64,000 nucleotides of DNA from CAZBSE01 sp964494385 (GCA_964494385.1 CAZBSE010000004.1:1-64000); one strand, 5' to 3'; counted from the stretch's first letter, positions 20,192 through 29,755 are shown. Notes: a model not told the origin generated them from the sequence alone. Numbers and translations are program-made.

Positions 20192-20222
20192 AAAAAAAAG
20201 TGGGGCATGCCCACTATTTTTT
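20192..20222 (-). terminator. Intrinsic terminator in the recD2-nusA gap (putative nusA leader attenuator)
   Basis: A 6-bp stem (AGTGGG 20199-20204 with CCCACT 20210-20215, loop of 5) is followed on the minus strand by T8 and flanked on the other side by a T6 run, so it could work in both directions. It ends about 27 nt before the nusA GTG and lies downstream of a good promoter, placing it inside the likely nusA leader. Confidence 0.75.
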
Positions 20223-20253
20223 AATAAATTATTAACATTAAAATTTGATTATG

Positions 20254-20281
20254 AGTATATCACAAAACAAAAATAATTCAA
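20254..20281 (-). promoter_or_regulatory. Putative promoter of the nusA-infB operon
   Basis: Minus strand: -35 TTGAAT (20276-20281), 16-bp spacer, -10 TATACT (20254-20259). Expected transcript start near 20247, giving a leader of about 90 nt that includes the terminator hairpin at 20192-20222. The rest of the 255-bp gap holds no gene. Confidence 0.55.
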
Positions 20282-20411
20282 TTACAAGTTACTGTTATAA
20301 TTACCCTAATAGATAATAATACATCCTTAAATAATTACTTTTCAGGTTTGATCCCTATATGACCGCTATAATAAAAGGCCTATTCAGATAAAAAGATCAG
20401 GTGCCGCAATT

Positions 20412-22583
20412 TTATTGATAATTACGAAGTGATTCCTTTAAGCCGGTGTATCTTCTTTCCACGATATTTCTGCTTACGGCCATCCCTATTGCTTTTTTAT
20501 TTCCTACCAAAATAGCCAGCTCTCTTGCCCTGGTAATGGCAGTATAGAGTAGATTCCTCTGCAGCAGCATATAATGAGAAGTCAGGATAGGAATTATGGT
20601 GCATTTAAATTCTGATCCCTGAGACTTATGGATGGAAATGGCATAAGAAAGGCTTAATTCATCCATCTCGAAGAAGTCATAGTTCACAATTCTGTTATCA
20701 AAAGAAACTTTAATCTCTTCCGCCTCAAAATCTATATTACTTATGAATCCTATATCGCCGTTATATACATCCTTTTCGTAATTATTCTTTAGCTGTATTA
20801 CCTTATCGTTTAATCTGAACTGTGTAGCTCCTCTCATCACTTTTCGGCTGTTTGAATTTAAAATCTCCTGAATTTTAGAATTCAGGTTATTGACCCCCAC
20901 GATTCCCTTATTGGTGGGTACCAGAACCTGAACATCAGAAAAAGGATTGTAATGAAAACTTTCCGGAATCCTCTTGGTCAGAAGATTCAATATAAGATTT
21001 ACGACTTCCACCGGGTCATCTTTTTCAATAAAGAAAAAGTCATTATTTTTAGGTTTTCCGATATAAGGAAACTGGCCATCTCTGACCTTATGGGCATTAT
21101 ATATAATAAGGCTCTCTCCTTCCTGTCTGTATATCTTCTTAAGCTCAATTACCGGAATTACTCCTGAGCTTATCATATCGCTAAGGACATTACCGGGACC
21201 CACTGAAGGCAGCTGGTCCACATCACCCACAAAGATAATGCAGGTCTCAAGCTTTACCGCTAAAAGTAAATTCTTCATCAATGTTATATCCAGCATTGAA
21301 GCTTCGTCGATTACTACCACGTCTGCAACAATGGGGTCTTTTTCGTTTTTTAAAAATTTATTTAATTTTGGATTATAATTCAGGAGTCTGTGTATAGTTT
21401 TTGCCTCTTTGTCTGTGGTTTCGCATAACCTTTTGGATGCCCTGCCTGTTGGTGCGCCCAGAAGGACGCTCTTGTTTTCTTTTTCAAAGATTTTAATAAC
21501 AAAATTTAATATGGTGCTCTTGCCCGTACCGGGACTCCCGGTTATTATCAGAATTTTTTCAGTTACGGCTTTGTATATGGCTTCTACTTGAGTATTATCC
21601 AGAACTATTCCATACTCATCCGCCAGATTTTTTATCAAATGGTATACATTATCCTTACTGCCAGACTTTACCTTATGCTCTCTTTCGCTGTTTAAGAGGG
21701 ACATTATCTTCTGGCTCACATATTTTTCAGCATTATAAATACCGGTCAGATATATTTTAATTGTATCATCCTTTATAACTATTATTTTCCCTTCACCTTC
21801 AAGTTTACCCAGAGCGGTAGTAACTTTCCCCAATTCTATATCCAAAAAATTCACCGCTGCTTCTATAAACTGCTCATAGGGATAGTAGCAATGCCCCTGA
21901 TCTTCTGCGCTCTGCAGTAGATGGATTACTCCTGCCTTGGCCCTGAACAGCGAATCTTTCTTTATGCCTGCTTTAAGTGCGATTTTATCTGCGGTCTTAA
22001 AGCCTATCCCGAATATATCCTCTGACAATTTATAAGGGTTTACCCTTATAACATTTATGGAACTATTTCCGTAATAATTATAGATTTTTACGGCAAAATT
22101 ACTGCTTATGCCGTAAGACTGCAGAAAAATCATAACTTCCCTTACCTTTTTATTTTTCTGCCACGATTCCAGTATTAACTTTACTCTTTTTTTACCGATA
22201 CCATCTATTTCGTTCAGCCTCCGGGGCTGTTCGTCCAGCACGTTCAAAGTCTCCGTCTTAAAATGGGAAACTATCCTTTTTGCCATAACGGGACCGATGC
22301 CTTTTATCAAACCTGATCCCAGATAATTAATAATTCCAGCAGCAGTATCCGGTACAGCAGTTTTAATACTCTCAATTTCAAACTGCTGTCCGTAATTTTT
22401 ATTAAAAATCCATTTCCCGGTTACTTCAAGTTTTTCACCGCATTGGAGTTCAAAAGCATTTCCAACTATTGTGGTTAAATTACCATTATCCAGCTTTATT
22501 TTTCCGACCATATACCCGGTCTCGGAATTTTTAAAAATCATCTTTTCTAAAACTCCTCTAATTTTAAGGCTTTGGTCACTCAT
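20412..22583 (-). CDS. recD2: RecD2-type ATP-dependent 5'-3' DNA helicase
   Basis: Superfamily 1B helicase not associated with RecBC. From ATG 22583 the product is 723 residues: N-terminal OB-like and helix-hairpin-helix region (GSGLIKGIGPVMAKRIV; RLNEIDGIGKKRVKLI), then motor domains with Walker A GSPGTGKST, the DEASMLD Walker B, GDVDQLPSVGPG, and the late SIHKSQGSEF and ITRAREL motifs. A TTG at 22610 would add nine residues overlapping the proS end; I prefer the ATG because it gives MSDQSLKIRG, but neither has a strong Shine-Dalgarno. It sits between proS and nusA where rimP would be expected. Confidence 0.93.
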   Translation of the reverse strand: MSDQSLKIRGVLEKMIFKNSETGYMVGKIKLDNGNLTTIVGNAFELQCGEKLEVTGKWIFNKNYGQQFEIESIKTAVPDTAAGIINYLGSGLIKGIGPVMAKRIVSHFKTETLNVLDEQPRRLNEIDGIGKKRVKLILESWQKNKKVREVMIFLQSYGISSNFAVKIYNYYGNSSINVIRVNPYKLSEDIFGIGFKTADKIALKAGIKKDSLFRAKAGVIHLLQSAEDQGHCYYPYEQFIEAAVNFLDIELGKVTTALGKLEGEGKIIVIKDDTIKIYLTGIYNAEKYVSQKIMSLLNSEREHKVKSGSKDNVYHLIKNLADEYGIVLDNTQVEAIYKAVTEKILIITGSPGTGKSTILNFVIKIFEKENKSVLLGAPTGRASKRLCETTDKEAKTIHRLLNYNPKLNKFLKNEKDPIVADVVVIDEASMLDITLMKNLLLAVKLETCIIFVGDVDQLPSVGPGNVLSDMISSGVIPVIELKKIYRQEGESLIIYNAHKVRDGQFPYIGKPKNNDFFFIEKDDPVEVVNLILNLLTKRIPESFHYNPFSDVQVLVPTNKGIVGVNNLNSKIQEILNSNSRKVMRGATQFRLNDKVIQLKNNYEKDVYNGDIGFISNIDFEAEEIKVSFDNRIVNYDFFEMDELSLSYAISIHKSQGSEFKCTIIPILTSHYMLLQRNLLYTAITRARELAILVGNKKAIGMAVSRNIVERRYTGLKESLRNYQ

Positions 22584-22590
22584 TTTGAGG

Positions 22591-23943
22591 TTAAAGGGGG
22601 TTATTTGCAATTTTAAATTTCTCTATAAATTTAGGGACAGCACCTGCTGTTATTTCTTCTTTTTTAAAATCTTTTCTATATTCAACATCAATTATTTTAC
22701 GTTCCAGAAATTTTTTTCCTATAATAAATCTTACGGGAATGCCTATCAGATCCGAATCCTTAAACTTAATTCCCGCATTAACGTCCCTGTCATCATAAAG
22801 AACTTCTACATTTAATTCTTTTAAAATTTTATATATATTATCACCTGCCTGTGATATTTTTTCATTTTTCGAGGTGGTATTGATAATATTAATTTTAAAT
22901 GGAGCAATAGAAGCGGGCCATATAATTCCCTTATCGTCATGCAGCTGTTCAATTGCTGCTGCCAGCATTCTGCTTATACCTATTCCATAGCAGCCCATTA
23001 CCAGTGACTTTAACTTTCCATCTATATCTAAAAATTTCGCATCCAGCCTGTCACTGTACTTTTTCCCCAGCATAAAGATATGACCTATTTCAATTCCTTT
23101 TCTAAATTTCAATTCTGCCCCGCAACTTTTACACTTAACGCCGGCAATACCAGGTTCAGTAACTTTTTCTGCAGCTTTTAAATCCGGGGATTTACCCACT
23201 TTCTCCTTTTTCCCAATGCCTTCTTTTGAAAACTCTGACATATCGTAATTTGCCGAATAACCGCAGCTGTCACAAAAAATTAGCTTTTCTTCTCCATTTT
23301 CGGCAAATACTATGAACTCATGCGAAAATTTACCGCCAATCAGTCCTGTTTCGGCTTCAACTACCTTATATTTGAGGCCGATTCTCTCAAGTATATTGCA
23401 GTAGGCACTATACATTTTCTCATAAATCAGTTTTGAATCATCATCATTTCTGCAAAAGCTATAGGCATCTTTCATAATGAATTCTCTGGCTCTTAGCAAT
23501 CCATACCGCGGTCTTATTTCATCTCTGAACTTGACCTGTATTTGATATAGATTTACGGGCAGATCCTTATACGACTTTATATCCAGATATGCCATATAAG
23601 TAATTAGTTCTTCATGGGTAGGTCCCAGGCAAAATTCCCTCTTGTTTCTATCCTTTAGCCTGAACATCTCGGGACCGTATTCCTCCCACCTCCCTGATTT
23701 TTTCCATAAATCCGCAGGCTGCATTACCGGTAAGAATAACTCAACTGCGCCTGCCTTGTTCATTTCCTCTCTTACTATCCCTTCAATTTTTTTCAGTATC
23801 TTGAAACCCAGGGGCAGGAAGGAATAAATTCCTGAGGCGGCTTTTCTGATAAGTCCGGCCCTCAGGGCCAGAGAATGACTTGGTATTTCGGCTTCACTTG
23901 GCTCTTCTTTTAAAGTAGGTATAAAAAATTGTGAAAATTTCAA
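22591..23943 (-). CDS. proS: Prolyl-tRNA synthetase lacking the editing insertion domain
   Basis: Class II synthetase charging tRNA-Pro. The 450-residue product is about 120 residues shorter than the usual bacterial-type enzyme. Motif 2 (QVKFRDEIRPRYGLLRAREF near 136-155), the GPTHEE segment (108-113) and motif 3 (MGCYGIGISRML) are intact, as is the C-terminal anticodon domain. Between CDSCGYSAN (224-232) and CKSCGAEL (271-278) only about 45 residues remain where the INS (YbaK-like) domain of about 180 residues normally lies. The flanking Cys pairs are kept. Loss of INS predicts no in-cis hydrolysis of Ala-tRNA-Pro. Order proS-ispG-rseP is standard. Confidence 0.95.
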   Translation of the reverse strand: MKFSQFFIPTLKEEPSEAEIPSHSLALRAGLIRKAASGIYSFLPLGFKILKKIEGIVREEMNKAGAVELFLPVMQPADLWKKSGRWEEYGPEMFRLKDRNKREFCLGPTHEELITYMAYLDIKSYKDLPVNLYQIQVKFRDEIRPRYGLLRAREFIMKDAYSFCRNDDDSKLIYEKMYSAYCNILERIGLKYKVVEAETGLIGGKFSHEFIVFAENGEEKLIFCDSCGYSANYDMSEFSKEGIGKKEKVGKSPDLKAAEKVTEPGIAGVKCKSCGAELKFRKGIEIGHIFMLGKKYSDRLDAKFLDIDGKLKSLVMGCYGIGISRMLAAAIEQLHDDKGIIWPASIAPFKINIINTTSKNEKISQAGDNIYKILKELNVEVLYDDRDVNAGIKFKDSDLIGIPVRFIIGKKFLERKIIDVEYRKDFKKEEITAGAVPKFIEKFKIANNPL

Positions 23944-23964
23944 TTCGGGCTCCTTTTTTTGGAT

Positions 23965-25038
23965 TTAAATTAATTTTTCTAATTCTTTTTCAAATTCTTC
24001 CATTGCCATATTTTTATCCACTCTTTTTATTATTTTACCCTTCAGGAAAATTGCAGCTTTGGTCCTGCCAAAAGCTATTCCGAGATCCGCGTCCTTTGCC
24101 TCTTCGGGGCCGTTTACAAAGCAGCCCATCAGCGCCAGCTTTAAACTCTTTTTTACGCCTGCAGTCAGCTTCTCAACTGTATGCACCATTTTTTTTAAAT
24201 TTTCAGTATTCCTTCCGCATGTGGGACAGGAAATAATATCAACTCCCTTTTTCCTTAAGTTAAGACTGCTTAGGATTGCATAACCCGCCTTTACTTCATC
24301 AGCCGAACTCTCGGTTAGTGAAACTCTTATGGTATCGCCTATCCCTTTAGATAGTAAGATCCCGATGCCTACCGATGACTTTATGCTGCCGCTGAAAAGA
24401 GGTCCCGCTTCTGTCACGCCCAGATGCAGGGGATAATCAATTTTGTCCGATATTATCTCATTTATATTTATAGTGTCCCAAACCGAAGATGCCTTCGCAG
24501 ATATTTTAAAATTATTAAATTTTAAGCTTTCCAAAAGTTTAACATTTTCCAGTGCACTTTCAATCATTGAATCAACTATATTTCCTTTATTCTTTTTTAG
24601 GATCCTTTTATCTATAGAACCAGAATTAATTCCTATTCTTACCGCTATTCCCTTTTTCTTTGCCTTTTCTATAATTGCCGAAGTTTTGGTAATACCTCCT
24701 ATGTTTCCGGGGTTTATTCTTATGCCGTCAATTCCTATATCCATACAATCCAGGGCAAGTTTGTAATCAAAATGGATATCTGCAACAACCGGAACTGAAA
24801 AAATTCCCTCTCCTGCCAATTTTCTAAGGGATTTTACTGACCTGCTGTCAGGCACCGCTATTCTTATAATTTCACAACCGCTTTCAATTAACTTTTTTAT
24901 TTCATTCCTGATACCTGCCGGGTCTTCCAGACTGCTTTTAGTCATTGACTGCACGGCAATAGGATTGTCTCCTCCTATTTTTAGTCGGCCTACCTGTATG
25001 ACTCTGGTTTTTTTTCTTTTTATCTTCATTTTTATCAT
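23965..25038 (-). CDS. ispG: 4-hydroxy-3-methylbut-2-enyl-diphosphate synthase (IspG/GcpE)
   Basis: [4Fe-4S] enzyme of the MEP isoprenoid pathway. The 357-residue protein has the N-terminal TIM barrel (VGRLKIGGDNPIAVQSM; VADIHFDYKLAL; RINPGNIGG) and the C-terminal cluster domain with CPTCGRN and MGCFVNGPEEAKDADLG providing the three Cys ligands. It overlaps the rseP stop by one base. It implies a working MEP pathway although dxr is not in this cluster. Confidence 0.96.
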   Translation of the reverse strand: MIKMKIKRKKTRVIQVGRLKIGGDNPIAVQSMTKSSLEDPAGIRNEIKKLIESGCEIIRIAVPDSRSVKSLRKLAGEGIFSVPVVADIHFDYKLALDCMDIGIDGIRINPGNIGGITKTSAIIEKAKKKGIAVRIGINSGSIDKRILKKNKGNIVDSMIESALENVKLLESLKFNNFKISAKASSVWDTININEIISDKIDYPLHLGVTEAGPLFSGSIKSSVGIGILLSKGIGDTIRVSLTESSADEVKAGYAILSSLNLRKKGVDIISCPTCGRNTENLKKMVHTVEKLTAGVKKSLKLALMGCFVNGPEEAKDADLGIAFGRTKAAIFLKGKIIKRVDKNMAMEEFEKELEKLI

Positions 25039-26102
25039 TACATATTGCTGATGCTGAAAGGACTTATTATATCAAAAACAAAACCTATGACTAATATTGA
25101 TACCAGAATAAATATTCCTATAGCGTTGCATATTCCCAGAATTTTATTGGAAACAGGTTTCTTCCTTACGGCTTCAATTAAAATCAATACAATATAACCG
25201 CCGTCCAGGGGAAGAATTGGGATTAAATTTCCAAAACCTATCAGTATGGAGACCAGCGCGACAAAGAATATAAAATTTTGAATGCCCATTGACACCGACT
25301 GCTGAAATATACTGATTACCCCTACCGGAGAGACTGGCCTTGCTTCGCTAAAAGAAAGTTTTCCTGAAAATAACATCCCAATTAATCTGCCGCAGGTAAC
25401 GATTATATCCCAGGTCATCCTGAAGCTTTCTTTTACTATTTCAGTAAAACCAAGTTTTTGTTTAACGTACTCCGGACTTATCCCCAGATAACCCTGGCCC
25501 TCGATATTATCAAGGTGGGCTTCAAGTTTGATTTCTACTTCATTACGGATAACCGTATAGGTCACTGTCCTGTCCGGGTTATCTTTTGTCAGGACTGAAA
25601 AATCATCCCAGCTTTCAATCTCTCTGCCATTTAAGGCAATAACTTTATCGCCTACTTCAAAGCCGCTTATATCTGCAGGCGAATCGGGCTGAATATAATC
25701 AATAGTCGTTGTAAGAACGAATACACCCATGCTTAAAAAGATACCTATCAGTATTATGGCCAGTATTATATTAAATCCGGCTCCATTGATGTAGACCAGT
25801 ATTTTTTTATAAACCGGTTTGCACTGAAAGGATTTATCTTTCATATTTGAAGGTATTGATTCATTTCTATCCGCCCCCAGGATTCTGTTATATCCTCCCA
25901 GGGGTATGGCGTTAATACCATAGGTCGTGCCGCTTCTTGCTTTAAATTTAAAAATTTTAGGGCCGAAGCCAATAAAAAATTCTTCAACATACATCCCGGA
26001 TAATCTTGCAGTAGAGAAATGCCCTAATTCATGGACGATTATAATCAATGATAGTCCTATTATAGCCAGGAGATACTGGTAAATAGTAGTTAAAACCTGC
26101 AT
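25038..26102 (-). CDS. rseP: Site-2 intramembrane zinc metalloprotease (RseP family)
   Basis: Membrane protease for regulated intramembrane proteolysis. The 354-residue protein has the catalytic HELGH in its first membrane segment (about 25-29), a PDZ domain (about 130-210), and the second zinc-ligand motif in NLIPILPLDGG in the C-terminal membrane region. It begins 6 nt after uppS; the cdsA and dxr genes that usually lie between them are missing. Confidence 0.94.
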   Translation of the reverse strand: MQVLTTIYQYLLAIIGLSLIIIVHELGHFSTARLSGMYVEEFFIGFGPKIFKFKARSGTTYGINAIPLGGYNRILGADRNESIPSNMKDKSFQCKPVYKKILVYINGAGFNIILAIILIGIFLSMGVFVLTTTIDYIQPDSPADISGFEVGDKVIALNGREIESWDDFSVLTKDNPDRTVTYTVIRNEVEIKLEAHLDNIEGQGYLGISPEYVKQKLGFTEIVKESFRMTWDIIVTCGRLIGMLFSGKLSFSEARPVSPVGVISIFQQSVSMGIQNFIFFVALVSILIGFGNLIPILPLDGGYIVLILIEAVRKKPVSNKILGICNAIGIFILVSILVIGFVFDIISPFSISNM

Positions 26103-26108
26103 TAGAAA

Positions 26109-26870
26109 TCACAACCTGCCAAATCTTCTATTTCTTTTCTGAAAATAATAGATTGCTTTTAAAAATTCTTTTCTGTTAAAATCCGGCCAGAGTGTTTTTA
26201 CAAAATAAAGTTCAGTATATGCAATCTGCCACAACAGGAAATTGCTCATTCTGCACTCACCGCTGGTTCTGATTAAAAAATCAGGGTCAGGGCACTCTTT
26301 AGTAAAAAGATAATTTGAAAAAGCTTCCTCATCTAGCTTTTCAAGATTTATATATCCCCTGTCAGCTGCCTTGTATATCCTTTTGACTGCATTTATAATT
26401 TCCTGCCGTGAACCGTAATTAAAGGCAATATTTAAAGAAAGTTTTTTATTCTTTTTGGTTTCTCTCTCTGCATTGGTAAATGCTTTAAGTATCCTGGGAG
26501 GAATTGTTTCTCTTCGGCCGATTAGTGTTACCCCCACCCCGTTTTTATTCAGGTTCCCCAGTTCGCCGGTCAATGACTCCAGAAACAGGTTCAACAGGAA
26601 ATCTACTTCATCCTGCGGCCTCTGCCAGTTTTCGCTTGAAAATGAGTATACTGTTAAGAATTTTATTCCTAACTGCACACATGTTGTTATAATAACCCTG
26701 AGAGCTTCTACACCCGCTTTATGACCTGCCGAACGGGGAAGTTTTCTCTTAGTTGCCCACCTGCCGTTTCCATCCATAATAATGGCTACGTGCTCAGGAA
26801 TACCGTTTTTCTTTAGTTCTTTTACAGACGGGATTCTTATAGAAGAAAAAAAAGAAGAAAATAAACCCAA
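26109..26870 (-). CDS. uppS: Isoprenyl transferase (undecaprenyl diphosphate synthase)
   Basis: cis-Prenyltransferase making the lipid carrier for wall synthesis. The 253-residue protein has IIMDGNGRWA (catalytic Asp) near 31-40, the GHKAGVEAL segment, SSENWQRP, and the C-terminal DFLIRTSGECRMSNFLLWQ motif. It follows frr by 10 nt. Confidence 0.95.
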   Translation of the reverse strand: MGLFSSFFSSIRIPSVKELKKNGIPEHVAIIMDGNGRWATKRKLPRSAGHKAGVEALRVIITTCVQLGIKFLTVYSFSSENWQRPQDEVDFLLNLFLESLTGELGNLNKNGVGVTLIGRRETIPPRILKAFTNAERETKKNKKLSLNIAFNYGSRQEIINAVKRIYKAADRGYINLEKLDEEAFSNYLFTKECPDPDFLIRTSGECRMSNFLLWQIAYTELYFVKTLWPDFNRKEFLKAIYYFQKRNRRFGRL

Positions 26871-26880
26871 TACTTTTTAC

Positions 26881-27438
26881 CTACACTTCCATAATCTCTT
26901 TTTCTTTCTGGTCCAGGGAATTATTAATTTTTTCTATAAATTCATCTGTAATTTCCTGGATTTCTTTCTGTGAACTTATCAGGTCATCCTCGGTTATTTC
27001 ACTTCCGCTTTCCAGCTTTTTAAATTCATCGTTTATTTCTCTTCTGATATTCCTGATGGCTATTCTTCCATCTTCGGCAACTTTTTTAACCAGTTTGACC
27101 AACTCTCTTCTTCTCTCTTCATTCAGAGGAGGAACATTCAATCTTATAACCTTCCCATCGTTTGAAGGGTTGATGCCCAGATCAGACTTGGAAATCTGAG
27201 TTTCAATTTCCTTTAAAAATTTCGGCTCGTATGGTGAGATTAATATAACTCTCGGTTCCGGTATGCTTACGTTGGACATATGTTTTAATAAGGTCTTGCT
27301 GCCGTAATAGTCAATATAAATATTATCCAACAGTGATGCAGACGCTCTTCCGGTTCGTATGGTATTGAATTCGTGCTGGGTTACTTCCAGGGAATTGTTC
27401 ATTCTTTTTTTAGTATCAACCATTAATCTATCTTTCAT
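26881..27438 (-). CDS. frr: Ribosome recycling factor
   Basis: Splits post-termination ribosomes with EF-G. The 185-residue all-family-length protein carries the RTGRASASLLDNIYIDYYG and the VPPLNEERRRELVK motifs typical of RRF. Order pyrH-frr-uppS, with a 3-nt gap to pyrH. Confidence 0.96.
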   Translation of the reverse strand: MKDRLMVDTKKRMNNSLEVTQHEFNTIRTGRASASLLDNIYIDYYGSKTLLKHMSNVSIPEPRVILISPYEPKFLKEIETQISKSDLGINPSNDGKVIRLNVPPLNEERRRELVKLVKKVAEDGRIAIRNIRREINDEFKKLESGSEITEDDLISSQKEIQEITDEFIEKINNSLDQKEKEIMEV

Positions 27439-27441
27439 TTT

Positions 27442-28161
27442 TTACTCCTTTGTGACCATAGTACCAATTTCTTTTCCTGTTATAACTCCTTTTATGTTAC
27501 CCGGCTTTGTAATATCAAAAACGACAATAGGTAAATTATTTTCCATACACAGGGAAGTTGCCGTTGAGTCCAGGACCCTTAGATTGTTCTTTAATACATC
27601 CAGGAAGGTAAGTTTAACAAATTTTCTGGCATTCTTAAATTTTACAGGATCCTTATCATATATCCCGTCAACTTTTGTAGCTTTAAATATTATTTCTGCT
27701 TCTATTTCCAGTGCCCTTAACGCTGCGGCCGTATCGGTGGTAAAATAAGGATTACCTGTTCCTCCTGCAAATATTACCACCCTTTTCTTTTCAAGGTGCC
27801 TTACGGCTTTTCTCCTGATAAAAGGTTCGGCTATTTCCTGCATGGCTATTGCCGTCTGTACCCTGGTAGTTATACCCATCCTTTCCAGCGCATTCTGCAG
27901 ACCCAGTGCATTCATAATAGTAGCCAGCATTCCTATATAATCGGCAGTGGTTCTATCCATACCATTTACACTGGCAGAAACGCCTCTCCAAAAATTACCG
28001 CCTCCTATAACCACTGCGATTTCCACACCCAATTCTACCACTTCTTTAATCTGGCTCGATATATTGCTGGTAATCTTGGGGTCTATTCCATAATCCAGAT
28101 CTCCTAATAATGCTTCGCCGCTGATTTTAAGCAGAACCCTGTTATATCTTAATTTTTTCAT
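27442..28161 (-). CDS. pyrH: UMP kinase
   Basis: Amino-acid-kinase fold enzyme phosphorylating UMP. The 239-residue protein has KISGEALLG near 9-17, [10 protein letters not shown] near 53-62, and the [14 protein letters not shown] stretch. It sits between tsf and frr as in most bacteria. Confidence 0.96.
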   Translation of the reverse strand: MKKLRYNRVLLKISGEALLGDLDYGIDPKITSNISSQIKEVVELGVEIAVVIGGGNFWRGVSASVNGMDRTTADYIGMLATIMNALGLQNALERMGITTRVQTAIAMQEIAEPFIRRKAVRHLEKKRVVIFAGGTGNPYFTTDTAAALRALEIEAEIIFKATKVDGIYDKDPVKFKNARKFVKLTFLDVLKNNLRVLDSTATSLCMENNLPIVVFDITKPGNIKGVITGKEIGTMVTKE

Positions 28162-28192
28162 CAGTTTATTTATCTAAATTTTTAGGCAAATA

Positions 28193-28807
28193 CTATAAGT
28201 CGTCTTCCCTTCCTTCACCCAGAACATATCTTATAAACCTCTTGATAACTATATTTTCACCAATCTTTGCTATATTCTGTTTCACCAGTTCTCCTACTTT
28301 TACATCATTATCTCTTACAAACAGCTGTTCCATTAAACAGTTTTCTTCAAAGTACTTCTTAATTTTTCCTTCAGCAATCCTTTCCAGAATATTTTCAGGT
28401 TTTCCTTCATTTAAAGCCTGCTTTTTATACAGCTCTTTTTCCCTGTCAAGTACTTCCTGGGGGACATCTTCTTTGGAAACATAGAGAGGTGCCGTCGCAG
28501 CAATATGAAGTGCAATATCATGCACAAGATTTTTAAACATTTCATTTTTTGCCACAAAATCGGTTTCACAATTAACCTCCAGCATTACTCCGATTTTGGA
28601 ACCTGTATGTATATAGCTGTGAATCACGCCTTCTTTAGTAGCTCTGGAAGCTTTTTTTGAAGCCTGAACCAGTCCTTTTTCTTTTAATACTTCTTCTGCT
28701 CTTTTTATATCCCCTTTACTTTCTACCAATGCATTTTTGCAATCCATCATGCCGGAACCACTTTTTTTACGCAATTTTTTTACCAAATCAGCATTTATTT
28801 CCATCAT
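28193..28807 (-). CDS. tsf: Elongation factor Ts
   Basis: Nucleotide exchange factor for EF-Tu. The 204-residue product is of the short EF-Ts class. It has the N-terminal KLRKKSGSGMMDCKNALVE motif (contacting EF-Tu), the coiled region and the VNCETDFVAKNEMF core motif. It follows rpsB. Confidence 0.96.
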   Translation of the reverse strand: MMEINADLVKKLRKKSGSGMMDCKNALVESKGDIKRAEEVLKEKGLVQASKKASRATKEGVIHSYIHTGSKIGVMLEVNCETDFVAKNEMFKNLVHDIALHIAATAPLYVSKEDVPQEVLDREKELYKKQALNEGKPENILERIAEGKIKKYFEENCLMEQLFVRDNDVKVGELVKQNIAKIGENIVIKRFIRYVLGEGREDDL

Positions 28808-28840
28808 TCCTCCCTGTTTCTTACCAATTGTTTCTAAAAT

Positions 28841-29620
28841 CTATTCTTCATTCCCAGGCAGCACTTTTGAATTATCTTCTGGTTTTTCTTCTTTTGGTTT
28901 CTTTTTTTCTTCTTCTGCGCTTTCTTCTGACTTAATTTTTTGTTCTTTTCCTTTTTTTACAGCATCACAGATTACTCTGGTTATAAGATTACAGGAACGT
29001 ATTGCATCATCGTTGCCAGGAATTACAAAATCTATAATATCAGGATCACAATTTGTATCAGTTATAGCCACGATAGGTATACCCAGTTTCATTGCTTCTT
29101 TTACAGCAATAATCTCTTTATTGGGATCAATTATATAAATTATATCAGGCGGCTTTTTCATATTTCTTATGCCGCCGATATTAGAAAGAAGTTTTTCATA
29201 CTCCTTTCTTATTCCCATAACTTCCTTTTTGGGTAACTTTTCAAAAATGTCTGATTTTTCCATTTCCTCAATTTCATCAATTCTTCTGGTACGCTTGCTT
29301 ATGGTTTCAAAATTGGTGAGAGTACCTCCCAGCCATCTGTTCTTAACATAGGGCATTTCGCATTCACTGGCATAAGATTCTATTATATCCTGGGTTTGTT
29401 TCTTGGTACCCACAAATAATATAATCCCTCCCTCGCTCACAACTTTTCTTACATATTCGTACGCTTCAATTAAAAGTCTGAGTGTTTCCTGAAGGTCAAT
29501 TATATATATGCCGTTTTTATCGGTATATATATATTTTTTCATCTTAGGATTCCATTTTTTGGTCTGGTGCCCAAAGTGAACCCCCACCTCCAGAAGCTGC
29601 TTCATAGTTATAATACTCAA
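28841..29620 (-). CDS. rpsB: Ribosomal protein S2
   Basis: The 259-residue protein has the family core ([53 protein letters not shown]) and an acidic/Lys C-terminal tail of about 35 residues beyond the core. The start is preceded by an AAGGAGGT Shine-Dalgarno. Its promoter and a leader hairpin lie upstream. Confidence 0.97.
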   Translation of the reverse strand: MSIITMKQLLEVGVHFGHQTKKWNPKMKKYIYTDKNGIYIIDLQETLRLLIEAYEYVRKVVSEGGIILFVGTKKQTQDIIESYASECEMPYVKNRWLGGTLTNFETISKRTRRIDEIEEMEKSDIFEKLPKKEVMGIRKEYEKLLSNIGGIRNMKKPPDIIYIIDPNKEIIAVKEAMKLGIPIVAITDTNCDPDIIDFVIPGNDDAIRSCNLITRVICDAVKKGKEQKIKSEESAEEEKKKPKEEKPEDNSKVLPGNEE

Positions 29621-29652
29621 AAAAATACCTCCTTATTTTTATGGTTTTCCTC

Positions 29653-29701
29653 CACCACTTTAACCTTTTTATATTAGTTCACCATAATGCAGAAAGTGGT
29701 G
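29653..29701 (-). promoter_or_regulatory. Leader hairpin upstream of rpsB (possible S2 autoregulatory site)
   Basis: On the minus strand CACCACTTT (29693-29701) pairs perfectly with AAAGTGGTG (29653-29661), a 9-bp stem enclosing 31 nt. It lies in the transcript leader between the rpsB promoter and its Shine-Dalgarno. Leaders of rpsB operons are known to bind S2; equivalence here is inferred. Confidence 0.5.
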
Positions 29702-29726
29702 TGTGATTTCAACGTTCAAGTCTAGC

Positions 29727-29755
29727 ATAATACATTTCTTTCATCAAATAATCAA
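29727..29755 (-). promoter_or_regulatory. Putative promoter of rpsB-tsf-pyrH-frr
   Basis: Minus strand: -35 TTGATT (29750-29755), 17-bp spacer, -10 TATTAT (29727-29732), giving a leader of roughly 100 nt before rpsB. Confidence 0.6.
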
